Below the pieces are notes generated by a model that saw nothing but the letters and a program-made list of their open reading frames with translations, did not search any database and was not told the DNA's origin. Made by a program: the position numbers and the translations under genes. This document shows positions 43,693-54,705 of a stretch of DNA of 64,000 nt, in pieces (within the stretch, counting starts at the first letter, position 1; every line of letters begins with the position of its first letter). The stretch lies in NCBI RefSeq assembly GCF_910596095.1, contig NC_056553.1, forward strand, positions 19,553,725-19,617,724, written 5' to 3'. The DNA is from Thunnus maccoyii (Eukaryota; Chordata; Actinopteri; Scombriformes; Scombridae).

Positions 43693-46260
43693 TATATGTT
43701 GGAAAAACATTAGACATATAATACTGTTGTAGCCTGATATTTACACTTGTCATTTTTATCATGTCTGTAACATGTTGAGCAAGGTCACTTATGTCTAAGG
43801 TACATCATCCATTGTGCTATCAAGTGAGAAACAACTATGAGCACTGAACCCTCCCAACCCATTTCCTCAAGTATCAGAGGAGCCAGAGGGGAGATATTTT
43901 TCTTTTAAAGCCTTGCCTTCATTGTATATTGTTGTTCTGATTTAAAATGTGTTGTTTTAGTCAATTGATTTACAACAGCCTTGATAGCTGTGTGAATTAC
44001 TGCGATATTTGTCTGCCGTCTGGTTAAATGACCTTCCCAACCTCAGTCACAGTAGAACAAAAACTGACAGAGGTAATGCACTTTACAAAAGCTCAAGGAC
44101 ACCATGATCAAATGTACTGTAGTAGGGGTCTTGGTACATCCTATCAATGCAAGGCATGTTCTAGCAAATGTGCTATTGAGGAACATCTTTTGCCTTCACT
44201 AAAAGCTGCTCCTGCACCAGTCTGCAGGGTTTAATATTCATAACCATATCATGACCGGAAGACGAGTGTCAAACACTTTGACATTGTGTCAAGTACAAGA
44301 ACCTCATATGATGAACTCCCTCATCCCACAGAGATATCATTGTCCTTTCATCTGCTAAAAAAGTCAGCAGTGTGCCTGCGCTGTGAGCTTGCAGCTTGCT
44401 GAATAAACCATGAATGAGTCTAAATGTGTGGACATTTTTTCTCTCATGGCTGATGTAGCACATGGCTCCTAACACTCGTAATGGAGGTAATGCAGTAAAT
44501 TAATAATTAGTAAAGATTACAATTATACTGGACCAGAATCAGAGAATACCAGACTAAAACAGCAGGCAGAAAAGGCTATTTGCATTATTCACTGACCACA
44601 CAAGACAAAGAGCCTTGCTTTTAAAAAAAAAAACAAAACCAAATATAAAATAAATAACCATAGGTTCGATATACAGTTCAATTCCACAAAGATACCTCAG
44701 TTTCAATTCAGCAACAAATTGTTTCTTTTGTCACCCTTTCTTTGATTTGAACCACTGAGTTGTCTTCAACTACTTTTCTGTCTGACTGGGTGCACCCTAA
44801 TATAGGTAATTTGGAATATCAATTGTCAATATTTGGATCCAACATTAGGTAGGTAACAATATTAAAACAACACCTGGTTCAATAATATCACTTTACAACT
44901 TGCTTCAACTTTACAATAGTTAACTGTTCACCATATCAGCAATAACAAAATCACTGTAGCCAAGGCACAATAATACACCATAAATCAATAATATGAATAT
45001 GCAGTCCATTTACTTACACCAGTGATGCTTACGACTCAGTCCTTCCAAAGGCACAGGGAATGTGTTTGAAGAAGAATGAAGAAGGTAAGTGTCTTTTCCA
45101 AGCCAAGTCAAAAAAGGAGTAAAGTCAGAGTCTGGGATTTGGGGTTGTGCAAGTGGTGCTGGGAGTTGAGTGTATGAGTGGTGCTGGCCTTGTGCAGTTT
45201 ATGATGTTTACCCTACTGCTATGGCAGGAGAGTGGTAAGGTTGGCAGTTCTTGGCTCTGAACTCTTCAGTTCAGGGATCCTTAATTCATCCAGAGGTCTC
45301 ACCTGGGTTGGCTCACCATCAACTTCAAATCAACTCAAAAAACCTGACCTACAGTCACTGACATGGGCAGAATTGTTCATTAATCAATTGCCTTTCTGAT
45401 TTGTCAGGAATTGTTCATCCCAGTAACTTCAACAAAATGTATACTTATTATGTAAATTGTACAATCAGCATATTTTAAATATATTTATTATAATAAATTA
45501 ATTTATGAGTAAAGTGAAACTAAATTTCTATTTTAATTTAACATTGTATATACTTTTTAAATTAAAGTGAAACAATTACAATAACATGAATTACAAATTG
45601 TGCAGTGTAAACTTGATACACTAAATTTGTCTTCTGTTCTTTTTAAATCAAAATCACGATACTAATGAAATAAAATATCCTATAAATATAACTTGCTTCA
45701 GTATTAAACAGTTCAATAGCTTGACACTAGAAAACACTGAACAATTAAAGACTATGCATCACGTTTTTATATTCTTTCCAGTTGAGCTCTACAACAGTCA
45801 GCTAATAGTTACAATGTTACAATTTCATTTAGCAGGTCACTTTTGTTCAAGGTGAAGTACATCTGAGAGTTAATAAAACACAAGCAAGGATCTAATCGGG
45901 AGAAAACAATGAGTGCCATAAAGCTAAGTTCAATTCCAATGGGACATAGAAGGCAGCTCACAGAGGCAATGCATAATTGTACTGTTCATCACTTAATGAT
46001 AATTTTGGTAGCTCGCGGCCTATTCACTCAACTCGCTAGCTTAGTTCAGTACCTCATGGCGCAGCATTTATTTATTTTTACCGTGACTCACCAATTAGGA
46101 AGTTCCTCTGTGTCACTCAACAGGTTTCAGTGAGCAGGGCCTCTCTCACACACACACACATCTACAAGCCTACAACAAAATACAGGCAGTTTAACATTTT
46201 GATTTGACAATGTTATGCTGTGCTTTTGCTGTTTTACCTGAGAAACATTTTTACTGCACA
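43693..46260. other. AT-rich intergenic DNA
   Basis: No gene seen. 45420-45620 is very AT-rich. About 45815-45890 (TTTCATTTAGCAGGTCACTT then TTGTTCAAGGTGA and CATCTGAGAGTTAATA) matches a repeat fragment frequent in fish genomes. Confidence 0.35.
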
Positions 46261-46265
46261 TGCAC

Positions 46266-46440
46266 ACTGTCTATGTCGACTGAACATGTGACAGAACATT
46301 TGTCTATGTCTATTCAACTTTGAGCTGTACTTCAGTTATAACAAAACTATTTTGACAGTCAGATTGTCTATGTCATTTGCTCACCTGACAAAACATTTGT
46401 CTGTCATTTCAACTTTAAACAGTACTTCTGTTGTCTTGTT
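46266..46440. repeat. Two-copy degenerate tandem repeat
   Basis: Units of about 95 bases: CTGTCTATGTCGACTG.. with GACAGAACATTTGTCT and TTCAACTTTGAGCTGTACTT, and a second with TTGTCTATGTCATTTG, GACAAAACATTTGTCT and TTCAACTTTAAACAGTACTT. Non-coding. Confidence 0.6.
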
Positions 46441-47829
46441 GCACTCCTTGTCGTTTGACTGTGTTGTTCTGCATGTCGTTCTGCTGTATCATTCTCTCTG
46501 TCCTTGACAATGTTGTTGAATGTCATAGTAGTCCAACTGTAGGCCTGCTTCCAATAGTTTTGTTTTTTCGTAGCCTGTATTCAACAATCTGCAAAGGCTA
46601 CCTCTGTCAAAATCAAGTTTGGATTCCTACAAGTCCTAGAAATAGTCACATAGTTTACTCTCATCCTCACTGGAAAACATGCCTTATTAGTCTCATTGGG
46701 GTGTTTAATTTCTCATTTCATTTATAAAAATATATAATTTTTGCTTTAGCTGTGAAATAAACAGAATAACCATAGCATAGATTATAGTGCCTGTAGGTCT
46801 GGCTCGAAGATTAAAACCCAAAGCATCAAGGCGCTGACCAATTTAGGATATTCACCCTCAAGCACTATGAGATCATTCAGATATATTTAGGATGCCTCAT
46901 CGTGACCCAATTGAGTGGGTATAGTAACGTTTGTTTGCCCACTTCACACCACCTTATGAAGCAAATGTAACCCACACATAATCTACTATTGTTTGTGGTA
47001 AAAGAGATTAAGAAATTTGACTCAACTCTGAGTCGAGTTTCAAAGTCACGACACCATAGTTGCAGCAGCGGTAATAGGCCTACCCTAGACAGTCCTCATC
47101 TAACACTTAGGAGGTAGGCCTGAAAGACTACGCATGACAAACAACTATCACAGAGGGGGAACACAAGTAAGGCAGAGGAAGAAAAAAAATGAGGCATTTA
47201 CATCTTCACTTCACCTATAATATGAACAGCTCTACAGAACAAAAAAAAAACAGGAAGGAGAATTCCAAGATATTCAAACATCCCAGAAGGAGGAGACATG
47301 ACATATTCTGGAAAACAAATAAGAAACACAGGAAAGATAAATGAATAATTCCATGTTCAAGGCATCCTTTCATGTCTTTCTTTAGCATCAGAGCTGGTGA
47401 TGATAGATGTATTCAGTGTTTAAAAATCAACCCTAAAGAATGTTGTCTTGATTGTAACAATTTCCAGTTACATTTTATGGTTTCCATTCATTTAATGTGT
47501 TCATCTGTTATATCTCAGGATAACATTTGCCGACATTTATTTTGTGTGTTTCTGACACCAAGTCTACCAAACAAATAACTGAAGTACACACAATGAGCAC
47601 TTTTAAAAGGAATACTTGTACACTTGTTTGTTCATGTAATGACCCTATTGGCCAATCATGTGTCAGTAATGCATAAATTCATCCCTATACAGGACTGCGT
47701 TTCTTGAAAGCATTGTTGACTAACCAGGAGATTGTGTTCCAAATGATAAGCACTCTATCATTTAATGATGGTAGTTGCTTAACAACACTTTCAGGAAATG
47801 CACCCCCATGTCAGACTGTCTCTTTTAAC
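46441..47829. other. Intergenic DNA
   Basis: No gene or clearly bounded repeat. Open frames of 68-98 codons lack motif support. Confidence 0.35.
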
Positions 47830-48100
47830 TTAAGGTAGAGTCAGTGATTTTAATCCAATACGCTTTTGATCAAATTCAACAAATTGCACCTCACAGTCCT
47901 CTAGCTGTCTGTTGTGTGTGTGCTCAAAAAACTCCAGTGTTCTTACACAGTCCTGGCTCTGTAAATGGGAAACAAACATATTGGCTTGAGTCACATCCAC
48001 TTCCAGCCAAACAACATGTTGCGTCCGGGGGGGGGGGGGGGGTTGTAATTTGAATGGCTGCTGAGCTCGAATATCAACAACCTTTAGTCAGAATTGTGGA
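47830..48100 (+). repeat. Dispersed repeat with 16-base G run, copy 1
   Basis: Aligns with 50355-50660: both have a CAATAC/TGTGCA... head, GTAAATGGGAAACAAA / GTAAATAGGAAACAAA, and GGCTG(C/T)TGAGCTC(G/A)AATATCAAC. This copy has an uninterrupted run of 16 G at 48027-48042. Confidence 0.55.
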
Positions 48101-49180
48101 CTCTAACTCAAAGACCACAGTTCAAACCAAAGTCTGCACCATGGTTCAAACGCTGCATTGAACACATTTGGACATTGAGTTTTGGCTTTGACATTGATAA
48201 GTCTATATTGAAGAGTAAAAGTCCACGACAGAGGAAGGGCTGAAAGAGACAGGAGAAACACAGTTGAAATGGGGGTGTTATCACAGTCCTCTGTAATCTG
48301 CAGTGGTTGGAAGCTTCTCTGCTAATTTTAAGCCTGAAATACATGCAAACAGACTGTTAATCAGAATGGGGAAAAAATGTGACCTTGGTGACTTTCAACA
48401 GCTTTTCATACACACAGTATACACTTGCTCCTAGTAATTGCCATATGTACTATACTGAACATAACATGACAGAGAAAGGAAGAGAATCAAATAAAGGAGA
48501 CTGGAGTATCTCCGACTCTGTATACCCCACAAAGGTCGAATAGGATGGATGCAGGTGCAGGCGCAGTGTCACCTCACAAGTATTAGCCTCTGGGAATAGT
48601 CTCAGATTCCCATCATCAGCATGGAGACACTGAATGGTGGGGTGGTGGGGAAACCCAAATGGGGGTATGCTGTCAGTCCCTGGCAAATATCAGTATTCGC
48701 CCCAGGATCACGAGCCTAGTTCCCTCTAAAGGAGAAGGAAAATATTAACAAGAATAGTTACATTAATAGTGTGTCATCACTTCACAGCATAACAAATCGA
48801 AAGTGAGAAAAACCTAAATGCTAAGAAGAGGGGTAGAGAAGAGAGGTAACAAAGAGGGGTCTCATTGCTTCTGGGTGTTTCTTGATTGCTTCTGCAACCC
48901 CCAGGGTTTTTAACCGATCCAGTAACCTGACAGAGCAGAAGTATTAAACTCAAAAAATGCAGTCAGTGTTTCTTTTCAGAAGTCAACAGCCAAGCAGGAT
49001 TCCCTCCACCTACACACATTCTGGCTTATACACAGGACTGATGCGCAGACTGTTGTCATCATGGGCCATATGCCTTCTTTTGTCCTGATTAGCTGGATGT
49101 TACAGGGATATTTTTGTCCCTACTATAGAGCTTTGACCCCTCAGATATCAGACTTTTGTTTAATTCAATTCAATTTTTGA
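48101..49180. other. Intergenic DNA
   Basis: No gene or repeat with clear ends recognised. Confidence 0.35.
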
Positions 49181-49189
49181 TTTATATAG

Positions 49190-50180
49190 TCAAAAATAGA
49201 GAAAAATACACTGCTTACCCGACATCAGAGACCTTCTTCAAGGCATGAACAGGTAGCAAATGAATGCAGCAATATAAAGGGCTGGGAAAACATAACTTGA
49301 TTACCCTATATGCAGAACACTTGTATCAATCAGTTGAACTTGTGTGGCTAAACATCAAGGTAGTTGGAGTCCTGGATATAGTGGACTACAAGTTAAAGAC
49401 CCAGTGTCTATAGAGACAGTCAAGAAAACACTAAACACATCAAAATTACAAAATTACAATATACACAACCAAATAGAATAAGCGACAATGGAGATAAATA
49501 TTATGTAAACATCAGGTTACAGCCATCATAGAACATATAGAATTTTTTATAATTTATTCATAGCAAGACACTAATATCAAAATCTTCATTTAGACCCAGT
49601 GGTTGCAGTGTTCCTAAGGAGTGGATCCAAAAAAGCTCTCTCTGGCATAACCTCTTGTCAACATCACCCTCTCTATGAAGAGCAATCTGCTCTATGCCCT
49701 AAAATCTGAGGGAGAAAATGGGGTGTGAGTGGTTATTAAAGTGATATAGGATAGTTATATCTTTGCATCTTATGGAACTTTTGTGTTCACTAATTCTTCG
49801 CTTAAGGGGACAGGTAGTTTTACCAACATAGATTTTATCACATGGGCATTTCAACAGGTAGACAACATTTTCTATTGCATGTGATAACTCCCCTTGGTGG
49901 AATTTTTTTTTCCTGACCTAGGATGTTATTAGTCCTCCAAGTATTATGGCACTGGGCACAGTTGCCACAGGTGTAGTTTCCCTGTTTAAGGGGAGCCAAG
50001 AGAGTCTGTTTGGAACTAGGCAATATGTTGGCTCTGACCAATTTATTACGCAGGTTAGGTCCTCTTTTATAAACAAAGAGAGTGGGTCCATAAAATGTTG
50101 AGGTTAAGACTGGATCTGTGGCCAAGATATGCCAATATCTGATATCAGGCAAGTGAAAAATGTCTAGGTCCATCTTTATT
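49190..50180 (-). mobile_element. Penelope-like element, C-terminal end (fossil)
   Basis: On the - strand, 50173 to about 49840 encodes RGPNLRNKLVRANI and GNYTCGNCAQCHNT. Further down the same strand are KIYVGKTTCPLKRRISEHK (GIY-YIG nuclease core) and RELFWIHSLGTLQPLGLNED. This order, a Cys-rich linker then a GIY-YIG endonuclease, is the C-terminus of Penelope/Neptune-type elements. The reverse transcriptase is absent, so the copy is 5'-truncated, and it is broken. Confidence 0.7.
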
Positions 50181-50354
50181 CACACTAGGAACACAGTCCT
50201 TAGTACACTTAGTACACATTAAGTGCATCCTTCCATGTTGCTAAAGATACTAGCAACATCAACATTTGAAATCGATTTTAAATCGAACTATGTTAAACAA
50301 GTTGTTGATGTTATATATACTTGTTTTGCCTGTAATAAATCTTCCTGGCAAAAA

Positions 50355-50660
50355 TGTTGACTGTGAAAGGTGCAGTCCTTGATTATAATCCATTACCCCT
50401 CTTGTTGAATTTGTGCATTGTCTTTTCTATGTAAATAGGAAACAAAGTGCACTATTCATACACTATTCCAGTCAATCAACAAGAAGAGGCACACATGCTC
50501 CATTGTTGGTTCAGGAGCATGGAAGGGAGAGGTGTATTTGATTGGCTGTTGAGCTCAAATATCAACTACCTTTCACCAGGATTTTTTTTTTTTTGTTCAC
50601 GTTATCACATATTCACATGTCGACATAATTTTGGCACTAATGGAACCTCATATTCCGCAG
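50355..50660 (+). repeat. Dispersed repeat, copy 2
   Basis: Second member of the family at 47830-48100, same orientation; contains ATTGGCTGTTGAGCTCAAAT and continues to CACATGTCGACATAATTTTG. Confidence 0.55.
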
Positions 50661-51700
50661 CAGGTTCTCTCCCTACAGTGTCACCCAGTGTCTGACTAGT
50701 ATGCTGTCTAACCTGCTTATGGTGCTGCAGACCTGCGTTCTTATTGGCTAAGGCATTTCCATGTTGTTAACTCTTAATGACCTGCGTTACACTGGGGACA
50801 TTGGTGTTGAATCAATCCCCCCAGGCTTGAAACAGCTTCAGGCTATTATATGGGGAGCTCTTACTGTCAAACCCAGTAGTAGTCATTGCTACAACGGCAC
50901 TAAAACAACTTGAATCAGATACCCAGATTAGCCTTGAAACTGGTGTGTATGGCTAGCTTCAGCTAAAATGTGCACAGGGAAAGGCTAACAATTAGCATGC
51001 TAATGACTTCTGTCTGATTGTGCATCACTTTTTAAATACTCATGTTGGCATTCTCAAAGCTCAGCAGAACTCTTCTGTCGGTCAGCTCCCCCAAGCATTT
51101 TCAAAGCTATAGTGCAGTGAGCATACTCCAAGCAGGATTTTTGGATTTTCCAAAGATATAATAGTGCCTTAATTGCATGTTGACGTTTTGGGGAAAGTGT
51201 GATGAAATTCAGTGCAATCTTAAGAGCAGTCTTATTCATGTTCATAAATTGTAGTGGATAGTTCATCTGCTGTTTTTTTTTCAATCAAAAGTATTTTTGA
51301 AGTTTAATGAGGGCGCCAGGGAAACCATTTTAATGCAGCAATAGAGATCAAATGAGAAACAGGAGATAAGTTAAGAGCTAAAAATCATACGGAGGCCCAG
51401 TTACAGAGCTGTACGAGTTGCAGGGGCAACAAAAAAGCTTTTTTGCAGGGCACAGCTAAAAGCATCTATGAAGCTCCATCGTAGAAAGAGCAACTCTTAA
51501 CAGACTGTTAGTTGATTCTTTCGAAATCCAACTTTCTCCCTTGAAAACAGATTGAATCTCTGAGTTCCAGTACTGTCGTGGTATTTTAGTAAAAATTACA
51601 GAGAGCACCCTAATAGATGACTAGTGAAGTGATGTTTGAAGACATTTGCTTACAGAGATTCTGGCATTGCACATCAGAACTACGTCCTGACAACTTACAA
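50661..51700. other. DNA upstream of the HIPK-like gene
   Basis: No gene seen. The promoter and transcription start of the downstream kinase gene should lie in the last few hundred bases, but no TATA box or initiator can be assigned with confidence. Confidence 0.3.
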
Positions 51701-51775
51701 CTGCGAACAAAGTATTTTCGTTCACATTTGGATAACGATTTGAAATACACTTGAAGAACACCCATCAACACGACA

Positions 51776-53511
51776 ATGAACCACACATCAGGTGAGTTGA
51801 ATTATTCTGCCGCTTTATTTCGGTTTAAGGATCACACTTGACCAATATCACTGTAATAATCTGATGCTTAATCAATCTGTGGCCTTATTAAAATATTATC
51901 TGATCATGTAACGATATGCGATTATACCATTTTACAGTAATGTAGTTGTAAAAATGTATGGAATTTATAGGGAAAACTGTTGAACATTTGAAAATGTGTC
52001 AACTTAAGTATTTATTATTGAATTATTTATTCATTTTTATATTAAAGGTACATTTGTAGGGATGTATTCAGACATACAATAAAAGCTGGAATAAAGTAGA
52101 TTTTGAACTAGAAATCAGTCACATATGGCAGTGTAACACTGCCTGAAAACACTCCATGTGTCTTAGTAATGTGGATAATGTGTTACACTGTGTAATGCTC
52201 TCTTAAACATTTTATGATGACTTCATATTGTATTCTTATCCTTTCTCTCTGCTCTCCTTCCATACAGAGAACTTGGAGATTTTTAAGGGGAGCACACTCG
52301 GTGGGTGCCGCAAAGTGGAGGCTTTCCTCGACGAGGGAAGCTTCGGTTTCGTCACCAAATGCCACAACATTGACACCAACAGGGTAGTGGCCATTAAGGT
52401 CAATAAGAACCACCCTGAAGTCGTCCAACAGGCAAGAGAAGAGATTGCCATTCTAAAACGCCTCCGGTGTCTGGATCCAGACACATCTAATATTGTGAGG
52501 TGGAATGGTTTTTTCTTCGACAAAGACCATATTTGCCTGAATTTTGAACTTCTGGACCAAAGCCTGTATGACTACATGGAAGACAGACATCACCAGGGTC
52601 TTTCCATCCAAGAGCTGAGTCCAGTGGTGCATCAGTTGGCCACAGCCCTGTCACATCTGAGGTCCATGAGAATTATACATGCGGACCTCAAACCTGATAA
52701 CATCATGGTCGTGAACCGCCACCAGCAGCCACTGAAGGTCAAAATCATTGACTTTGGCTTCGCCTGTCATGCATCTGCTGCTGAGACTGGAGTCTGTGTG
52801 CAGACAATCTGGTACAGGGCACCAGAAATAATCCTGCAGATCCCTTTCAACGAGGCCATCGACATGTGGTCTCTGGGACTGGTAGCTGCAGAGCTGGCTA
52901 CAGGCTACCTGCTGTATCCTGGAGAGACAGACTATGAAATGCTGTCCTTCATCATGCAGGCCCAGGGTCAGCCAGAGGACCACGTGCTGGATCGTGGAAG
53001 GGGAACTGATTACTACTTCCACAAGCAGCCCAACAGTCAGTGGATGTGGACGTTCAAGACACCAGAAGAGTTCAGCTACGAGACGGGAATCTACGCCGAA
53101 GAACCCAGATGCCTTGAACTCGGCTCTCTGGATGATCTTGAGCAGATCATAGTCATGAACAGGGGACCTCAGAGAGACCAGCGTCTATTATTAGACCTGG
53201 TCAATAAGATGCTGCAGCTGGACGCAGACCTGCGCATTAAACCCCTGGAGGTTCTGCAGCATCCTCTTTTCAATCGCACCAGCCATCAGATCTCCCACCC
53301 CAACACCTTCACTATACCGGACACTGAGCAGGATGAGCCCCAAGTCAACTGGCAGCTTTCCTCATTCCAAACTTCAGGACCAAGGAGGCATCTTAAACAT
53401 CGCAGGACCACAACTGTAACTGCCTCCCATGCTCCAGGAACTGCCCTGACACAGAATGACCCTGCCAAAATGGAGAATGACCTGGAAGAGGCCATCGTCC
53501 CCCGACACTGA
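51776..53511 (+). CDS. HIPK-like Ser/Thr protein kinase, two exons
   Basis: Exon 1 51776-51791 (MNHTS and one base, donor GTGAGT), intron 51792-52267, exon 2 52268-53511; 419 residues. A complete kinase domain (about 20-320): glycine loop EGSFGFV (28-34), VAIK lysine K49, HADLKPDN catalytic loop (D145), DFG (167-169), APE (190-192), DMWSLG. HAD in place of HRD is typical of HIPKs, and the rest of the domain matches HIPKs best. Known HIPKs phosphorylate nuclear regulators such as p53 and homeodomain partners; this protein lacks their long C-terminal regions and resembles the small HIPK-like genes expanded in teleosts. Oddities: the activation-loop Tyr of HIPKs (STYLQ) is Cys182 here (GVCVQT), and the frame ends earlier than a related tail encoded just downstream. 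Start chosen for its donor in phase and the CGACAATGA context. Confidence 0.9.
52268..53511 (+). CDS. HIPK-like kinase, main exon
   Basis: Acceptor CTTCCATACAG; the first two bases complete a Glu codon begun in exon 1. This single exon holds the whole kinase domain, which suggests origin by retroposition or intron loss compared with multi-exon HIPK1-3. Stop TGA at 53509-53511. Confidence 0.9.
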
Positions 53512-53900
53512 TACTAGGAATGACAGCTGGTTAAGACGCCTCTTCAGATGGATCACAGGGCCGTTCCGCTGTTTATTCTCTGGTGATGGAGAGGACAATA
53601 ATTTCAGCACTTGATCACACAACAACTTTCATCACCACTCCTTACAGACGACCACATTGTGGCTTCTGTTTTATCCTTTCTTATTTTTCACTAATTTGTT
53701 GTAAAAATATTTTGTACTAATTTGCTGTAAATTAATGATCTATTTTCTACCATTTTTCTGTAAATGAATGTATTATTTTCAACTAGTTTGCTGTAAATTA
53801 ATGATTAATTTTCTACAATTTTTCTGTAAATGAATATATTATTTTAAATAATTTGCTGTAAATTAATGTATTATATTTTACTAATATGTTATAAATAAAT
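53512..53900 (+). other. HIPK-like 3' UTR with out-of-frame tail and AT repeats
   Basis: Directly after the stop, another frame reads on to NDSWLRRLFRWITGPFRC and LFSGDGEDN before a stop near 53613. From about 53690 there is a degenerate tandem of roughly 60-base units built on TTTGCTGTAAATTAATG and TTTTTCTGTAAATGAAT. AATAAA signal at about 53894-53899. Confidence 0.65.
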
Positions 53901-54014
53901 ACAATATTTTCTACCTAAACGTTCAATATCCCTTTGTGGCAGCCTTCTTCAGGGATCAAACATATTTTTATTTTGTATATCACTTTTAAAGAAATATATT
54001 TATTATTAATATAA

Positions 54015-54215
54015 GTACTGGCCACAACTGTAACTGCCTCCTGTGCTCAAGAAACTGCCCTGACACAAAATGACCCTGCCAGAATGGAGAATAATGTGGA
54101 AGACGCCGTCATCCAGCCTGACACTGATGCTGGGAATGACAGCTGGTTGAGACGCCTCTTCAGATGGATCACAGGGCCTTTCCACCTTTTCTTCTCTGAT
54201 GATGAAGACAACTAA
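54015..54215 (+). pseudogene. Duplicate of the HIPK-like C-terminal coding end
   Basis: A 64-codon open segment aligns with 53404-53613: ATTVTASCAQETALTQNDPA, then RMENNVEDAVIQPDTDAGND and SWLRRLFRWITGPFHLFFSD followed by DEDN and stop. It keeps one frame through the junction where the main gene shifts. No kinase domain precedes it and no good acceptor is visible, so it is a partial duplicate, or less likely an alternative last exon. Confidence 0.7.
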
Positions 54216-54469
54216 TGATTTGAACTGTTCATCAAACAACTTTTATCAGCTGTTCAACTTGGTATTAAAAAAAACATTAAAAAAAATGTATTGTTGAAAA
54301 ATAATGTGCTACTTTATGTATTTACTGAATTAATACATAAACCTATATCATGTGAAAGAAATGCTATTTTTTCCTACAGTCAATCATGATGTAGTCAGTA
54401 AAGAAAAGCCACATACAGATAATGAAAAAACAGACTCCCTATTGCTTGCTTGCCTCTGTGTTTTCCTGT

Positions 54470-54705
54470 CTCCAGGGGCTGCACCTGAAGGCAGCGCAGT
54501 CAGTGGCACAGGACACACCTGCGTCTGATGTGCAACTCAGTTGAAAACTTCTCTCCCCATCAACGACCGTGTTGTGGCTTCAGTTTTAACTTCTTTTTTC
54601 CCCCTAATTTGTTCAATTGTTCAACTTATTTGCTGTAAATAAATGTATTATTTTTTAATTAATTTGCTGTAAATAAATTTATGTTTTAATAATTTGCTGT
54701 AAATG
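54470..54705 (+). repeat. Third partial duplicate of the HIPK-like 3' end
   Basis: CGACCGTGTTGTGGCTTCAG followed by TTTTAACTTC and the TTTGCTGTAAATAAAT tandem corresponds to 53647-53720 and beyond. Non-coding. Confidence 0.55.
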
